The translations under genes were made by a program, and so were the position numbers. Below, piece after piece: positions 7,949 through 15,586 of a stretch of 56,385 bases of DNA (position 1 is the first letter of the stretch; every line of letters begins with the position of its first letter). Source of the stretch: Hyphococcus sp. (GTDB taxonomy: Bacteria > Pseudomonadota > Alphaproteobacteria > Caulobacterales > Parvularculaceae); contig JAJFFY010000043.1 of assembly GCA_021776415.1 (NCBI GenBank), positions 1 through 56,385 of the forward strand, written 5' to 3'. The notes under the pieces are model-generated. The model ran no database searches, was not told the origin of the DNA, and saw only the letters and a list, made by a program, of their open reading frames with translations.

Positions 7949-9304
7949 TTGCGCGCCGCTATCTTATCCCTACTTGCCGCGACCATGTCTTTGAGCGTGG
8001 CGCCCGGTCCTGCACAGGCGGAAACCTTGCAAGATGCGCTTTCGCTGGCGTTTCAGACAAACCCCACCATCCGCGCTGAGCGCGCCCGGCTCAGGGCGAC
8101 CCGTGAAACGCGGGCGCAGGCGATATCAGCAGCGCTGCCGCAAATCTCGGCCGGCGGCTCTTATTCCAAGGTCGATTCAAAGCAGTCATCGAACTTTAGC
8201 GGTACGCCCGTGCAGCGCGATACCAAATTTTCTCCGCTGACTGCAAACATAGACGCCGAACAACGTGTCTTTGCCGGTTTGCGTGATTTCAATTCCATCA
8301 AACAGGCGGGCGCGCGCATTCGCGCTGGCGGTGCGCAGCTGGTCTCGGTTGAGCAACAGGTTTTGCGTGATGTCGCCGGCGTTTATTTCGACGTTCAGCT
8401 CAACATCGCGATTTACAATCTCAACAAGGCCAATGTCACCGTGTTGCTGCGCCAGCAGGAAATGGCGAAGGCGCGGTTTGATGTCGGCGAAATTACCCTC
8501 ACCGATGTCGCCCAGGCCGATGCGCGACTTGCCGCTGCGCGTGCGGATATGGCCAATGCGCAAGGAACGCTGGCGATTTCCAGAGCCGCCTATGCACGCC
8601 TTGTCGGTCAGCTGCCCGGTGATCTTGAGGCCGTAGAGGCGCTGCCGGAGTTGCCGGAAACAATTGATGACGCTCAAGCCATCGCGGCTGACTTTGCCCC
8701 GCCTTTGATTATGGCGCGTGAGCAAAGCGAAGTCTCGCGGCGTCAGGTAAAGATCGCCAAAGGCGCGCTTCTGCCAGTGGTGTCGCTGACCGCAAGTTAT
8801 CAGTATGCGGACCAGCCAAGTAGTTTTATCACTAGCGATGAGCAATTTGCCTATGGCGCACGCGCCACCATTCCGCTGTTTTTAGGCGGCGAGAATTACT
8901 CCCGCATCCGCGAGGCCAAGGCGCTGCACGCAAGCGACCGCTCGCGCGTTGATGAAGCCGCGCGCCAGGTGACGGAAAATGTCACCGCAGCCTGGCAGCA
9001 ACTCACCGTTGCGCGCGCCGTCATTAAGTCCGCCGAAGCTGCGGTCCGGGCCAACAGACTGGCGCTGAGGGGGGTGCGGCAGGAGGCATTGCTGGGCACC
9101 CGAACGACGCTCGATACGCTCGACGCGGAGCAGGAACTTCTAAATGCCGAGGTGACGCTGGCGCGCGCGCGCCGTGACGCACAGACCGCCGCTTATGCGC
9201 TTTTGGCCGCCATTGGCCTGTTGACGCCCGAAGCGGTCGGCATTGCCGAACTGAACGTCGATATGGAGACCGGCGACGCGCTGCTGGAATCGCTGCGACG
9301 TTAA
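7949..9304 (+). CDS. tolC: TolC family outer membrane efflux protein
   Basis: Predicted 451-residue outer-membrane channel protein for type I secretion and multidrug efflux. It has two TolC/OEP repeats of long coiled helices; recognisable segments include LQDALSLAFQTNPTIRAERA at the mature N-terminus, ALPQISAGGSY, RQQEMAKARFDVGEITLTD, and a second-repeat TTLDTLDAEQELLNAEVTLARA. I read the start as the TTG at 7949, with GGAG nine bases upstream, because that gives a clean signal peptide (MRAAILSLLAATMSLS) ending at AQA-E. The open frame extends 21 codons further upstream without signal-peptide character. No adjacent membrane-fusion or transporter gene, so it likely serves distant pumps. Confidence 0.93.
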   Translation: MRAAILSLLAATMSLSVAPGPAQAETLQDALSLAFQTNPTIRAERARLRATRETRAQAISAALPQISAGGSYSKVDSKQSSNFSGTPVQRDTKFSPLTANIDAEQRVFAGLRDFNSIKQAGARIRAGGAQLVSVEQQVLRDVAGVYFDVQLNIAIYNLNKANVTVLLRQQEMAKARFDVGEITLTDVAQADARLAAARADMANAQGTLAISRAAYARLVGQLPGDLEAVEALPELPETIDDAQAIAADFAPPLIMAREQSEVSRRQVKIAKGALLPVVSLTASYQYADQPSSFITSDEQFAYGARATIPLFLGGENYSRIREAKALHASDRSRVDEAARQVTENVTAAWQQLTVARAVIKSAEAAVRANRLALRGVRQEALLGTRTTLDTLDAEQELLNAEVTLARARRDAQTAAYALLAAIGLLTPEAVGIAELNVDMETGDALLESLRR

Positions 9305-9418
9305 CGTTCGAGTAAGGAAGGCCTTGATAACTAAGGCGAAGCGCTTGAAAAAGGGGAGATCGCAAGCGGTCGCTCATTTATGCATAAGCTACACGACCTC
9401 TAAGAGGACGCCTTTTTG

Positions 9419-9961
9419 ATGGATAATTCACAGCCGGAACCAAGCATGGAGGAGATCCTGGCGTCGATTCGCCGGATTATCTCTGAAGACGAGACGGAGA
9501 CGGCCCCAGTAGCACCAACGGCGGCGCCCACGGCCGCGCCTGTCGCGCCTGAGCCTTCCCGGCCTGCTTTGGTAGAAAGGCTGGCGCAGCCCGCCCCGGA
9601 ACCACAATCACCCCGCGTCGAGACCCCATCGGCGCCCTTTGAGCCTCGCGCAGAAGTTGATGCTCACCCGCATCTGGAAACGGAAGATGTTGAAATGATT
9701 ACGAAAAATGTAGCGGCGGCTATGGACCAAGACGCTGACGAAACAATCCTTGGCGCGACCTCAGCGGATGCCGCCTCCAGCGCGTTTATGGCGCTTTCGC
9801 AGAGCGTACGGGTCTCGGATGGCGGCGGCCGGACGATTGAAGACATCGTCGTTGCGATGTTGAAGCCCATGGTCAAGGAATGGCTCGACGCTAATCTACC
9901 GACGATTGTCGAAGAAAAAGTCGAAGAGGAAGTCCAGCGGGTGGCGCGCCGGCGTCGCTAA
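9419..9961 (+). CDS. popZ: PopZ/DUF2497 family polar organizing protein
   Basis: 180-residue acidic, proline/alanine-rich protein with the two hallmark ends of the PopZ (DUF2497) family: an N-terminal helix MEEILASIRRIISEDE and a C-terminal oligomerisation region IEDIVVAMLKPMVKEWLDANL followed by PTIVEEKVEEEVQRVARR. Between them is a low-complexity Pro/Ala/Glu linker. In Caulobacter PopZ forms a polar scaffold that captures ParB-bound centromeres and signalling proteins. Start is the ATG at 9419 or an in-frame TTG at 9416, with GAGGA upstream. It lies directly upstream of valS but is separated from it by a strong hairpin terminator. Confidence 0.85.
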   Translation: MDNSQPEPSMEEILASIRRIISEDETETAPVAPTAAPTAAPVAPEPSRPALVERLAQPAPEPQSPRVETPSAPFEPRAEVDAHPHLETEDVEMITKNVAAAMDQDADETILGATSADAASSAFMALSQSVRVSDGGGRTIEDIVVAMLKPMVKEWLDANLPTIVEEKVEEEVQRVARRRR

Positions 9962-9986
9962 CCCTTCGAAGGCCAAGAGTTTTATT

Positions 9987-10019
9987 AAAAGCCGGCCTTT
10001 CTCTAGGCCGGCTTTTATT
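9987..10019 (+). terminator. Rho-independent terminator after popZ
   Basis: A perfect 11-bp stem, AAAAGCCGGCC (9987-9997) with GGCCGGCTTTT (10006-10016), an 8-base loop, and a T-rich tail. It lies 26 bases past the popZ stop and before valS. The A/T ends make it potentially bidirectional. Confidence 0.9.
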
Positions 10020-10104
10020 TTGCGTGGATGCGGCTGTTGAGCAATCTGCCCGTCCAGCTTAAACCGGCTTTTCGCAATCGCAACAAACGGAGAGCGCAAG
10101 CTCC

Positions 10105-12963
10105 ATGCTCGATAAGAATTTCAATTTCCAGGACGCCGAAGCACGGATTTACGCCCGGTGGGAAGACGACGGCGCCTTCAAGCCCTCAGACACGCCGGGC
10201 GCGGAGCCCTATACGATCGTCATTCCGCCGCCCAACGTCACCGGCTCGCTGCATATGGGCCACGCCCTCAACGACACGTTGCAGGATATCCTGTGCCGGT
10301 TTGAGCGCATGCGCGGGAAATCCGTCCTGTGGCAGCCGGGCATGGACCATGCGGGGATCGCCACGCAAATGGTGGTCGAGCGCCAGATGATGGAGCGGCA
10401 GGAAAAACGCACCGATCTCACCCGCGAAGAGTTTGTTGAACGCGTCTGGCAGTGGAAAGAGGAGAGCGGCGGGACCATCCTCCATCAGCTGAAGCGCCTC
10501 GGCGCGTCCTGCGACTGGAGCCGCGAGCGCTTCACCATGGGCGATCCGCACGATCCCGACGACCAGATGGTCAAGGCGGTGATCAAGGTCTTTGTCGAGC
10601 TTCACAAACAAGGCCTGATCTATCGCGACAAGCGCCTGGTCAATTGGGACCCGAAATTTGAAACCGCGATCTCTGACCTCGAAGTTGAGAACACCGAAGT
10701 CGATGGGCATTTCTGGCATTTCAAATATCCGCTGGAGAACGGCGAGACTTACGAGTTTCCGATCGCCCATGACGAAGAGGGCAATCCGACCGAGTGGGAG
10801 ACGCGGGACTATATTTCAATCGCAACGACGCGGCCCGAGACCATGCTCGGCGACGGCGCGGTGGCGGTGCACCCGTCCGACAAGCGCTATGCGCCGATTG
10901 TCGGCAAGAATTGTATCTTGCCGCTGGCCAAGCGTCCGATTCCGATCATCACCGACGATTATCCGGACCCGGACTTTGGCTCCGGCGCGGTGAAGATCAC
11001 CGGCGCCCACGACTTCAACGACTATCAGGTCGCGAAACGCAACAATATCCCGATGTATATCCTGATGGATACCAAGGGCCGCCTGAGGGCTGATAATAGT
11101 GACGATAATAAAGTGCCGATGAAATATCGCGGGCTGAAACGCTTTGCCGATAAGGGTGACGCGCCGCAGGCCCGCGAACAAATTGTTGCTGACATCGATG
11201 CGCTCGGTCTCCTCATCAAAGTCGAAGACAAAAAGATCATGCAACCGTTCGGCGACCGCTCCGGCGTCGTCATCGAGCCGATGCTCACCGACCAATGGTA
11301 TGTGGACGCGAAGACGCTTGCCAAGCCCGCCATCGAAGCAGTGGAAAGCGGCAAGACCAAGTTCGTGCCCGAGAACTGGGCGAAGACTTATTTTCAGTGG
11401 ATGCGGAACATTGAGCCGTGGTGTGTTTCCCGGCAGCTGTGGTGGGGACATCGCATTCCGGCTTGGTATGGGCCGGATAAAGATGATCTAGATTCGACAA
11501 AACTTACGAAAATATTCGTCGCAGAATCAGGAGAAGCGGCGATTGAGATCGCCAAGGAATATTACGGTAGTGAATACGAAATCACTGTAGATGACAACGA
11601 TGATTCAAGAACTGAAGGCTTCATCACTTCTGGTGGAACCGGTGGCAAGATCACGAGGATTGGATTGAACCGCGATCCTGACGTCCTCGACACCTGGTTC
11701 TCCTCTGCCCTGTGGCCATTCTCGACGCTTGGCTGGCCAGATGAAACGCCTGAGCTGAAGAAGCATTATCCGACCAGCGTTCTCGTCACCGCGTTTGACA
11801 TCATATTCTTCTGGGTGGCGCGGATGATGATGGACGGTATTCACTTCATGAAGGAAGTTCCGTTCCATACGGTTTATATTCATGCGCTGGTGCTCGATGA
11901 GCATGGGCAGAAAATGTCGAAGTCGAAAGGCAACGTCATTGATCCGCTGGTGCTGATCGAAAAATTCGGCGCCGACGCGCTGCGCTTTACGCTCGCCGCG
12001 CAAGCCGCCCAGGGGCGCAATATTCGCCTCTCGGAGTCCCGCGTCGAAGGCTATCGCAATTTCGGCAACAAGTTATGGAACGCGGCGCGGTTTTGCGAGA
12101 TGAACGAATGCGCGCCTGATGCGGGCTTTGATCCGGCGACGGTTAAGGCGACGCTCAACCAGTGGATCGTCCACGAGGCCAACAATTGCGCCGCTGAGGT
12201 CACGCGTGAGCTCGAAGCCTTCCGTTTCAACGACGCGGCCGGTGCGATCTACAAGTTCTCATGGAACGTGTTTTGCGACTGGTATCTCGAACTCGCCAAG
12301 CCGACTTTCATGGGCGACGATGAAGCAGCGAAGACCGAGACGCGGGCGACCGCCGCCTGGGCGCTCGATCAGATTATAAAACTCCTCCACCCGTTCATGC
12401 CGTTTATTTCCGAAGAGCTGTGGGGCGCCTTCGCCGTGCGCGAGCGCCTCATCACCGCCGCGTGGCCGAACCCCGACGCGGGCCTGGAAAATGCCGTCGC
12501 CGCCGAGGAAATGAACTGGGTGATCGATCTCATCACCGCCATCCGTTCCGTCCGTCAGGAAATGAACGTGCCGGCGGGCGCGAAAATCCCTATGGTGTTC
12601 TCCGGCGGCGACGCGGAGGCGCGCATTGAAGCGCATTCTGGCGTGCTCAGCCGCCTTGCGCGCCTGTCAGATATCACCGCCGGCGCGCCGCCCAAAGGCG
12701 CGGTTCAGATTGTTCAGGGCGAGACCACGATTGCACTGCCGCTTGGCGGTGTCATTGATCTCGATGCGGAACACGCGCGCCTCGACAAGGAAATCGCCAA
12801 GGCGGCAAGCGAAATCGCCGGCATCGACAAGAAGCTGGCGAACAAGAACTTCGTCGAACGCGCCCCGAAAGAGGTGGTTGAGGAGCAGCACACGCGCCGC
12901 GCGGATTTCGAGACCCAGATCGAGAAATTAAATGCCGCGCTGGAGCGGCTGAAGGGGCTTTAG
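10105..12963 (+). CDS. valS: Valine--tRNA ligase
   Basis: 952-residue class I aminoacyl-tRNA synthetase charging tRNA-Val in the cytoplasm. Signatures: PPPNVTGSLHMGHALN with the HIGH-type motif HMGH at 50-53, KMSKSKGNVIDP with KMSKS at 603-607, the RDPDVLDTWFSSALWPF block, and a C-terminal coiled coil (LDAEHARLDKEIAKAASEIAG onward) that contacts tRNA. A segment of about 65 codons between AWYGPD and DPDVLDTW (about 11478-11670) is visibly more AT-rich and acidic than the rest, and looks like an expanded surface insertion. The gene is preceded by popZ and its terminator, and followed by a palindromic repeat. Confidence 0.98.
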   Translation: MLDKNFNFQDAEARIYARWEDDGAFKPSDTPGAEPYTIVIPPPNVTGSLHMGHALNDTLQDILCRFERMRGKSVLWQPGMDHAGIATQMVVERQMMERQEKRTDLTREEFVERVWQWKEESGGTILHQLKRLGASCDWSRERFTMGDPHDPDDQMVKAVIKVFVELHKQGLIYRDKRLVNWDPKFETAISDLEVENTEVDGHFWHFKYPLENGETYEFPIAHDEEGNPTEWETRDYISIATTRPETMLGDGAVAVHPSDKRYAPIVGKNCILPLAKRPIPIITDDYPDPDFGSGAVKITGAHDFNDYQVAKRNNIPMYILMDTKGRLRADNSDDNKVPMKYRGLKRFADKGDAPQAREQIVADIDALGLLIKVEDKKIMQPFGDRSGVVIEPMLTDQWYVDAKTLAKPAIEAVESGKTKFVPENWAKTYFQWMRNIEPWCVSRQLWWGHRIPAWYGPDKDDLDSTKLTKIFVAESGEAAIEIAKEYYGSEYEITVDDNDDSRTEGFITSGGTGGKITRIGLNRDPDVLDTWFSSALWPFSTLGWPDETPELKKHYPTSVLVTAFDIIFFWVARMMMDGIHFMKEVPFHTVYIHALVLDEHGQKMSKSKGNVIDPLVLIEKFGADALRFTLAAQAAQGRNIRLSESRVEGYRNFGNKLWNAARFCEMNECAPDAGFDPATVKATLNQWIVHEANNCAAEVTRELEAFRFNDAAGAIYKFSWNVFCDWYLELAKPTFMGDDEAAKTETRATAAWALDQIIKLLHPFMPFISEELWGAFAVRERLITAAWPNPDAGLENAVAAEEMNWVIDLITAIRSVRQEMNVPAGAKIPMVFSGGDAEARIEAHSGVLSRLARLSDITAGAPPKGAVQIVQGETTIALPLGGVIDLDAEHARLDKEIAKAASEIAGIDKKLANKNFVERAPKEVVEEQHTRRADFETQIEKLNAALERLKGL

Positions 12964-12984
12964 CGACCGCTAGCCTGACAAATG

Positions 12985-13163
12985 CCGTCATCCCGTGCGC
13001 GATGCAGCATCCCGACCGCGAAGGCGGTCGAATTATAAATTGCGCGCCTTTGCGCGCGGATGCTGCTTCGCAGACACGGGATCGTTCTCGAGAATTCGCA
13101 TATCTAAACCGGTCCCGGACCAGCGAAGCAACACTTTGTGTTGCATCGCATCCGGGATGACGG
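12985..13163. repeat. Palindromic intergenic repeat, copy 1
   Basis: The ends are perfect inverted repeats: CCGTCATCCCG at 12985-12995 and CGGGATGACGG at 13153-13163. Inside are nested hairpins: GCAGCATCC (13004) with GGATGCTGC (13058), GACCGC/GCGGTC, GCGCGC/GCGCGC, ATCCCGTG with CACGGGAT, and a second stem-loop TCCCGGA (13113) to TCCGGGA containing GCAACAC-TTT-GTGTTGC. It fills the gap between valS and lysE, which converge. A related copy lies at 14401-14535. Confidence 0.8.
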
Positions 13164-13178
13164 AATATGGCGTGGGCT

Positions 13179-13802
13179 TTACCCCTTAGTTCCCATGCTG
13201 AAGAAAATCGGATAAAGCGTCGCCAGCAACAGCAATGCGCAGCTTATGTTGAAAACCCTGAGCTTGAGCGGGTCGCCCATGAAGCGCCGCAATTGCGAGC
13301 CTAACACTGTCCACGCGCTGACCGAGGGTAGATTGACCAGACCGAAAATCAACGCCACCATTAACAGGCTGACAACAGGTTCCGCCCGGGTTGTGTAAGC
13401 GCTGACCGCGGTTAGCGCCATGGCCCAGGCTTTGGGATTAACCCACTGGAATAAAGCGGCTTGGATAAAACTCATGGGCTTGGCGCCGTCAGTTTTTGGC
13501 CCGGCGCTGTGGTCAATCGGCGCCGCCGTTGCGATCTTCCAGGCGAGAAAACTGAGATAGGCGACACTGCCGATTTTCAAAATCATATAGCTGACGGGAA
13601 CAGCGTCGAATATTTGGATAATGCCGGCGCCGACCAGGACAATCATCAGTGTAAAGCCGATACCAACACCGAGCATATGCGGGATGGTGCGGACAACGCC
13701 AAAATTTGTGCCCGACGCCATCAGCATCAAATTGTTCGGCCCCGGGGTGATCGATGAAACGAAAGCGAAGGCGGCAAGGGCGGTGATGAGTTCTGGGTTC
13801 AT
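13179..13802 (-). CDS. LysE family amino-acid/metabolite exporter
   Basis: 207-residue inner-membrane protein with about six hydrophobic segments. It carries the LysE/RhtB family N-terminal signature SSITPGPNNLMLMASG, followed by a glycine-rich second helix (HMLGVGIGFTLMIVLVGAG) and the conserved FQWVNPKAWAMALTAV region in the middle. Members export amino acids or related metabolites using the proton motive force. It is transcribed divergently from an Lrp/AsnC regulator across 76 bp, the usual arrangement when the regulator senses the exported amino acid and controls the exporter. Substrate cannot be assigned. Confidence 0.92.
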   Translation of the reverse strand: MNPELITALAAFAFVSSITPGPNNLMLMASGTNFGVVRTIPHMLGVGIGFTLMIVLVGAGIIQIFDAVPVSYMILKIGSVAYLSFLAWKIATAAPIDHSAGPKTDGAKPMSFIQAALFQWVNPKAWAMALTAVSAYTTRAEPVVSLLMVALIFGLVNLPSVSAWTVLGSQLRRFMGDPLKLRVFNISCALLLLATLYPIFFSMGTKG

Positions 13803-13872
13803 AATGGAGCAAGAATATCCCGTTATTAGCGAAATTATCTTGCTTTCTTATCTATGAATCGGTCTATATGAA

Positions 13873-13891
13873 CAATATATGACGAATATTG
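13873..13891. promoter_or_regulatory. Candidate Lrp/AsnC operator at the regulator start codon
   Basis: Inverted repeat CAATAT-N7-ATATTG spans the ATG of the Lrp-type gene; a further ACAATATA follows. Lrp family proteins bind AT-rich imperfect palindromes, so autoregulation is plausible. No SD precedes the ATG. Confidence 0.4.
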
Positions 13892-14331
13892 ACAATATAA
13901 ACCGAAGAATCTTGCGCGAGCTTAAGCGCGATGGCCGCCTCTCTAATGCGGAATTGGCGGACCGGATCGGCCTGTCGCCATCGGCGTGTCTGCGCCGCGT
14001 TCAGGAGCTTGAGCGAAGCGGCGTCATCGAGGGCTATCGCGCGATGATCAACCGGCAGGCGCTGGGGGCGGGGTTTACGGCCTATATTGCGGTAGGCCTG
14101 TCCGAACACACCAAGGCGCAGCAAAAGGCTTTTGAGAAATTGATGGCGAATGCGCCTCAGGTGCGTGAATGCCACAATGTCACCGGCGCGATTGAATATC
14201 TCTTACGCATCGAGGTTGAAGACCTAGCCGCCTATAAAAATTTCCATACGGAAGTTCTCGGCATGGCGCCGCAGGTGAGCGCTATCACGTCTTATATCGT
14301 GATGGAGTCGCCCAAAGATGAGCGGGCTTAG
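13879..14331 (+). CDS. Lrp/AsnC family transcriptional regulator
   Basis: 150-residue regulator. The N-terminal winged helix-turn-helix (residues about 5-60) contains INRRILRELKRDGRLSNAEL and LSPSACLRRVQELERSGVI, typical of Lrp/AsnC proteins. The C-terminal RAM ligand-binding domain includes GAIEYLLRIEVEDLAAYKNF. Divergent from the LysE exporter, which it probably controls in response to an amino acid (inference from family and arrangement). The ATG at 13879 lacks an SD, so the transcript may be leaderless or start elsewhere. Confidence 0.93.
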   Translation: MTNIDNINRRILRELKRDGRLSNAELADRIGLSPSACLRRVQELERSGVIEGYRAMINRQALGAGFTAYIAVGLSEHTKAQQKAFEKLMANAPQVRECHNVTGAIEYLLRIEVEDLAAYKNFHTEVLGMAPQVSAITSYIVMESPKDERA

Positions 14332-14400
14332 GGGTTTATTTCAGCTGGTGGGCGCAGGCCTGTCTGAGCAGAGTTTCGTTTCCCTGGAGATATTCATCTT

Positions 14401-14535
14401 CGTCATCCCGTGCGCAATGCGTCGCGAAGTGACGCTTTGCAGACACGGGATCTGTTGCGGCAGAGTTCTAACCTGCCGATAGCGATCCCGTGCTAGCAGT
14501 GCATCACTTCGTGCTGCACGGCACACGGGATGACG
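14401..14535. repeat. Palindromic intergenic repeat, copy 2
   Basis: The ends are perfect inverted repeats: CGTCATCCCGTG at 14401-14412 and CACGGGATGACG at 14524-14535. The opening bases match copy 1 (CGTCATCCCGTGCGC, then G or A, then ATGC), and both contain GCAGACACGGGATC. Inside are small hairpins such as GTCGCGAAGTGAC and GTGCATCACTTCGTGCTGCAC. It follows the Lrp gene, so the two copies bracket the lysE-lrp pair. Confidence 0.8.
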
Positions 14536-14750
14536 TGGAAGAAACGCGGTACAAATCCGCACAACCCTCACACGAATCGATTCTTCGATTTTACAACCCT
14601 GAGAGGGTAGTTGGCCATAAAACCTATATTTGGTGAAAAGTTATCCTCACGCATTTGGGCGGTCCTATACTCCTGTGCAGTCCGGATACACTGATGTGTT
14701 GTTGTGACCATCTTTAGCGATCCGCAATTGCAGGTAAAGGAGCAAACCAG

Positions 14751-14864
14751 ATGCAGCGTATAAAGACATTCCTTCGGCAGGCGGCGCTAATGTTAGCGGC
14801 GCCAGCGAGTAAAAATGTTGGACCAGATTCGGCTGCAGGCCCCGTGGTTGCAGGGCTTGCATAA
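14751..14864 (+). CDS. Possible small protein, 37 residues
   Basis: ATG at 14751 is preceded by AAAGGAG with an eight-base spacer, one of the best SD sequences in the window. The 37-codon frame begins MQRIKTFLRQAALMLAAPAS, which looks like a basic-hydrophobic leader or short membrane-targeting peptide, and ends in AGPVVAGLA. I do not recognise it. It lies in a 700-bp region otherwise without genes (14332-15031), after palindromic repeat copy 2. It could be a genuine small protein, a leader peptide, or the start of a decayed gene. The rest of the gap (14865-15031) shows nothing recognisable. Confidence 0.35.
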   Translation: MQRIKTFLRQAALMLAAPASKNVGPDSAAGPVVAGLA

Positions 14865-15031
14865 AGTGCGAAGGGCTTTTTCCCCGCCTGACGGGCCCGT
14901 TGTCGCCGCAAGGTTAATTTCCGTTCTCTAAAACCAATGGTGAGAACTCAATAGCCAATAGCGCCGTTGCAAATATGATATTTACTTTTCGTGAATAAAA
15001 ACGGAGCGCGCTCTAAAGTAAGGGACCAAAA

Positions 15032-15538
15032 ATGAAAATCATCAACAAGGTAGTTTTTGCGGGACTGTTATTGGCGTTTTCTTCCGCCTCGTTTACGGCC
15101 GTCGCCGCCCCCGAAGATGTCGTAAAATCTTTCTCCGTTCCTGACATTGAACGGATATTAGCAGAGAAAAAAGTTACCTGTAGGGTGGTTTCTGATACGG
15201 GCCGAAGTTGTAAGACGGCTGTCGGCCTCATTTTCACTTATAACGTGGCGGCATGTAGTAAAGGCCCCTGTTTGGGGTTGCAGCTGTTTGCGAGTTTTTC
15301 GGTAAACGCTGACAAAGAATTATCCCGGGTTGAGTTTTTGGACCGGGTTCACAAACTCAATTTAAAATACTCTGCGGTGAAATTCATGCCCGGCGATAAA
15401 AGTGAGACCGTTCACTTGGCGCGATATGTGATTGCTGATGGTGGGATAACGGAAGGCAATATTGCCGCCAACTTTGATGTTATGATTTCTATGGCTTCGA
15501 CGTTTTATGTGAAGTGGGCCGCCGCCGCCGAACAGTAA
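15032..15538 (+). CDS. Secreted YbjN-domain protein
   Basis: 168-residue exported protein of unknown function. A signal peptide is clear: MKIINKVVFAGLLLAFSSAS with cleavage after AVA at about residue 25. The mature part follows the YbjN pattern: a strand-rich region with GLQLFASFSVN, a central LDRVHKLNLKYSAVKF segment that corresponds to the family's NEWN-type helix, then VHLARYVIADGGITEGNI. Three cysteines near residues 72-76 and 58 could form disulfides. It is monocistronic, has an AAGGGAC SD, and converges on purF. YbjN members have been linked to stress and motility regulation in enterobacteria; no role can be inferred here. Confidence 0.6.
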   Translation: MKIINKVVFAGLLLAFSSASFTAVAAPEDVVKSFSVPDIERILAEKKVTCRVVSDTGRSCKTAVGLIFTYNVAACSKGPCLGLQLFASFSVNADKELSRVEFLDRVHKLNLKYSAVKFMPGDKSETVHLARYVIADGGITEGNIAANFDVMISMASTFYVKWAAAAEQ

Positions 15539-15586
15539 GGCAAGCCCTGGCGACTCATGCGTTCAGGCCGTACAAGAAAGGGCGTA

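Noticed and set aside
8186..8845. Minus-strand open frame inside tolC
   Set aside because: Lies fully within a well-supported TolC gene and shows no family resemblance.
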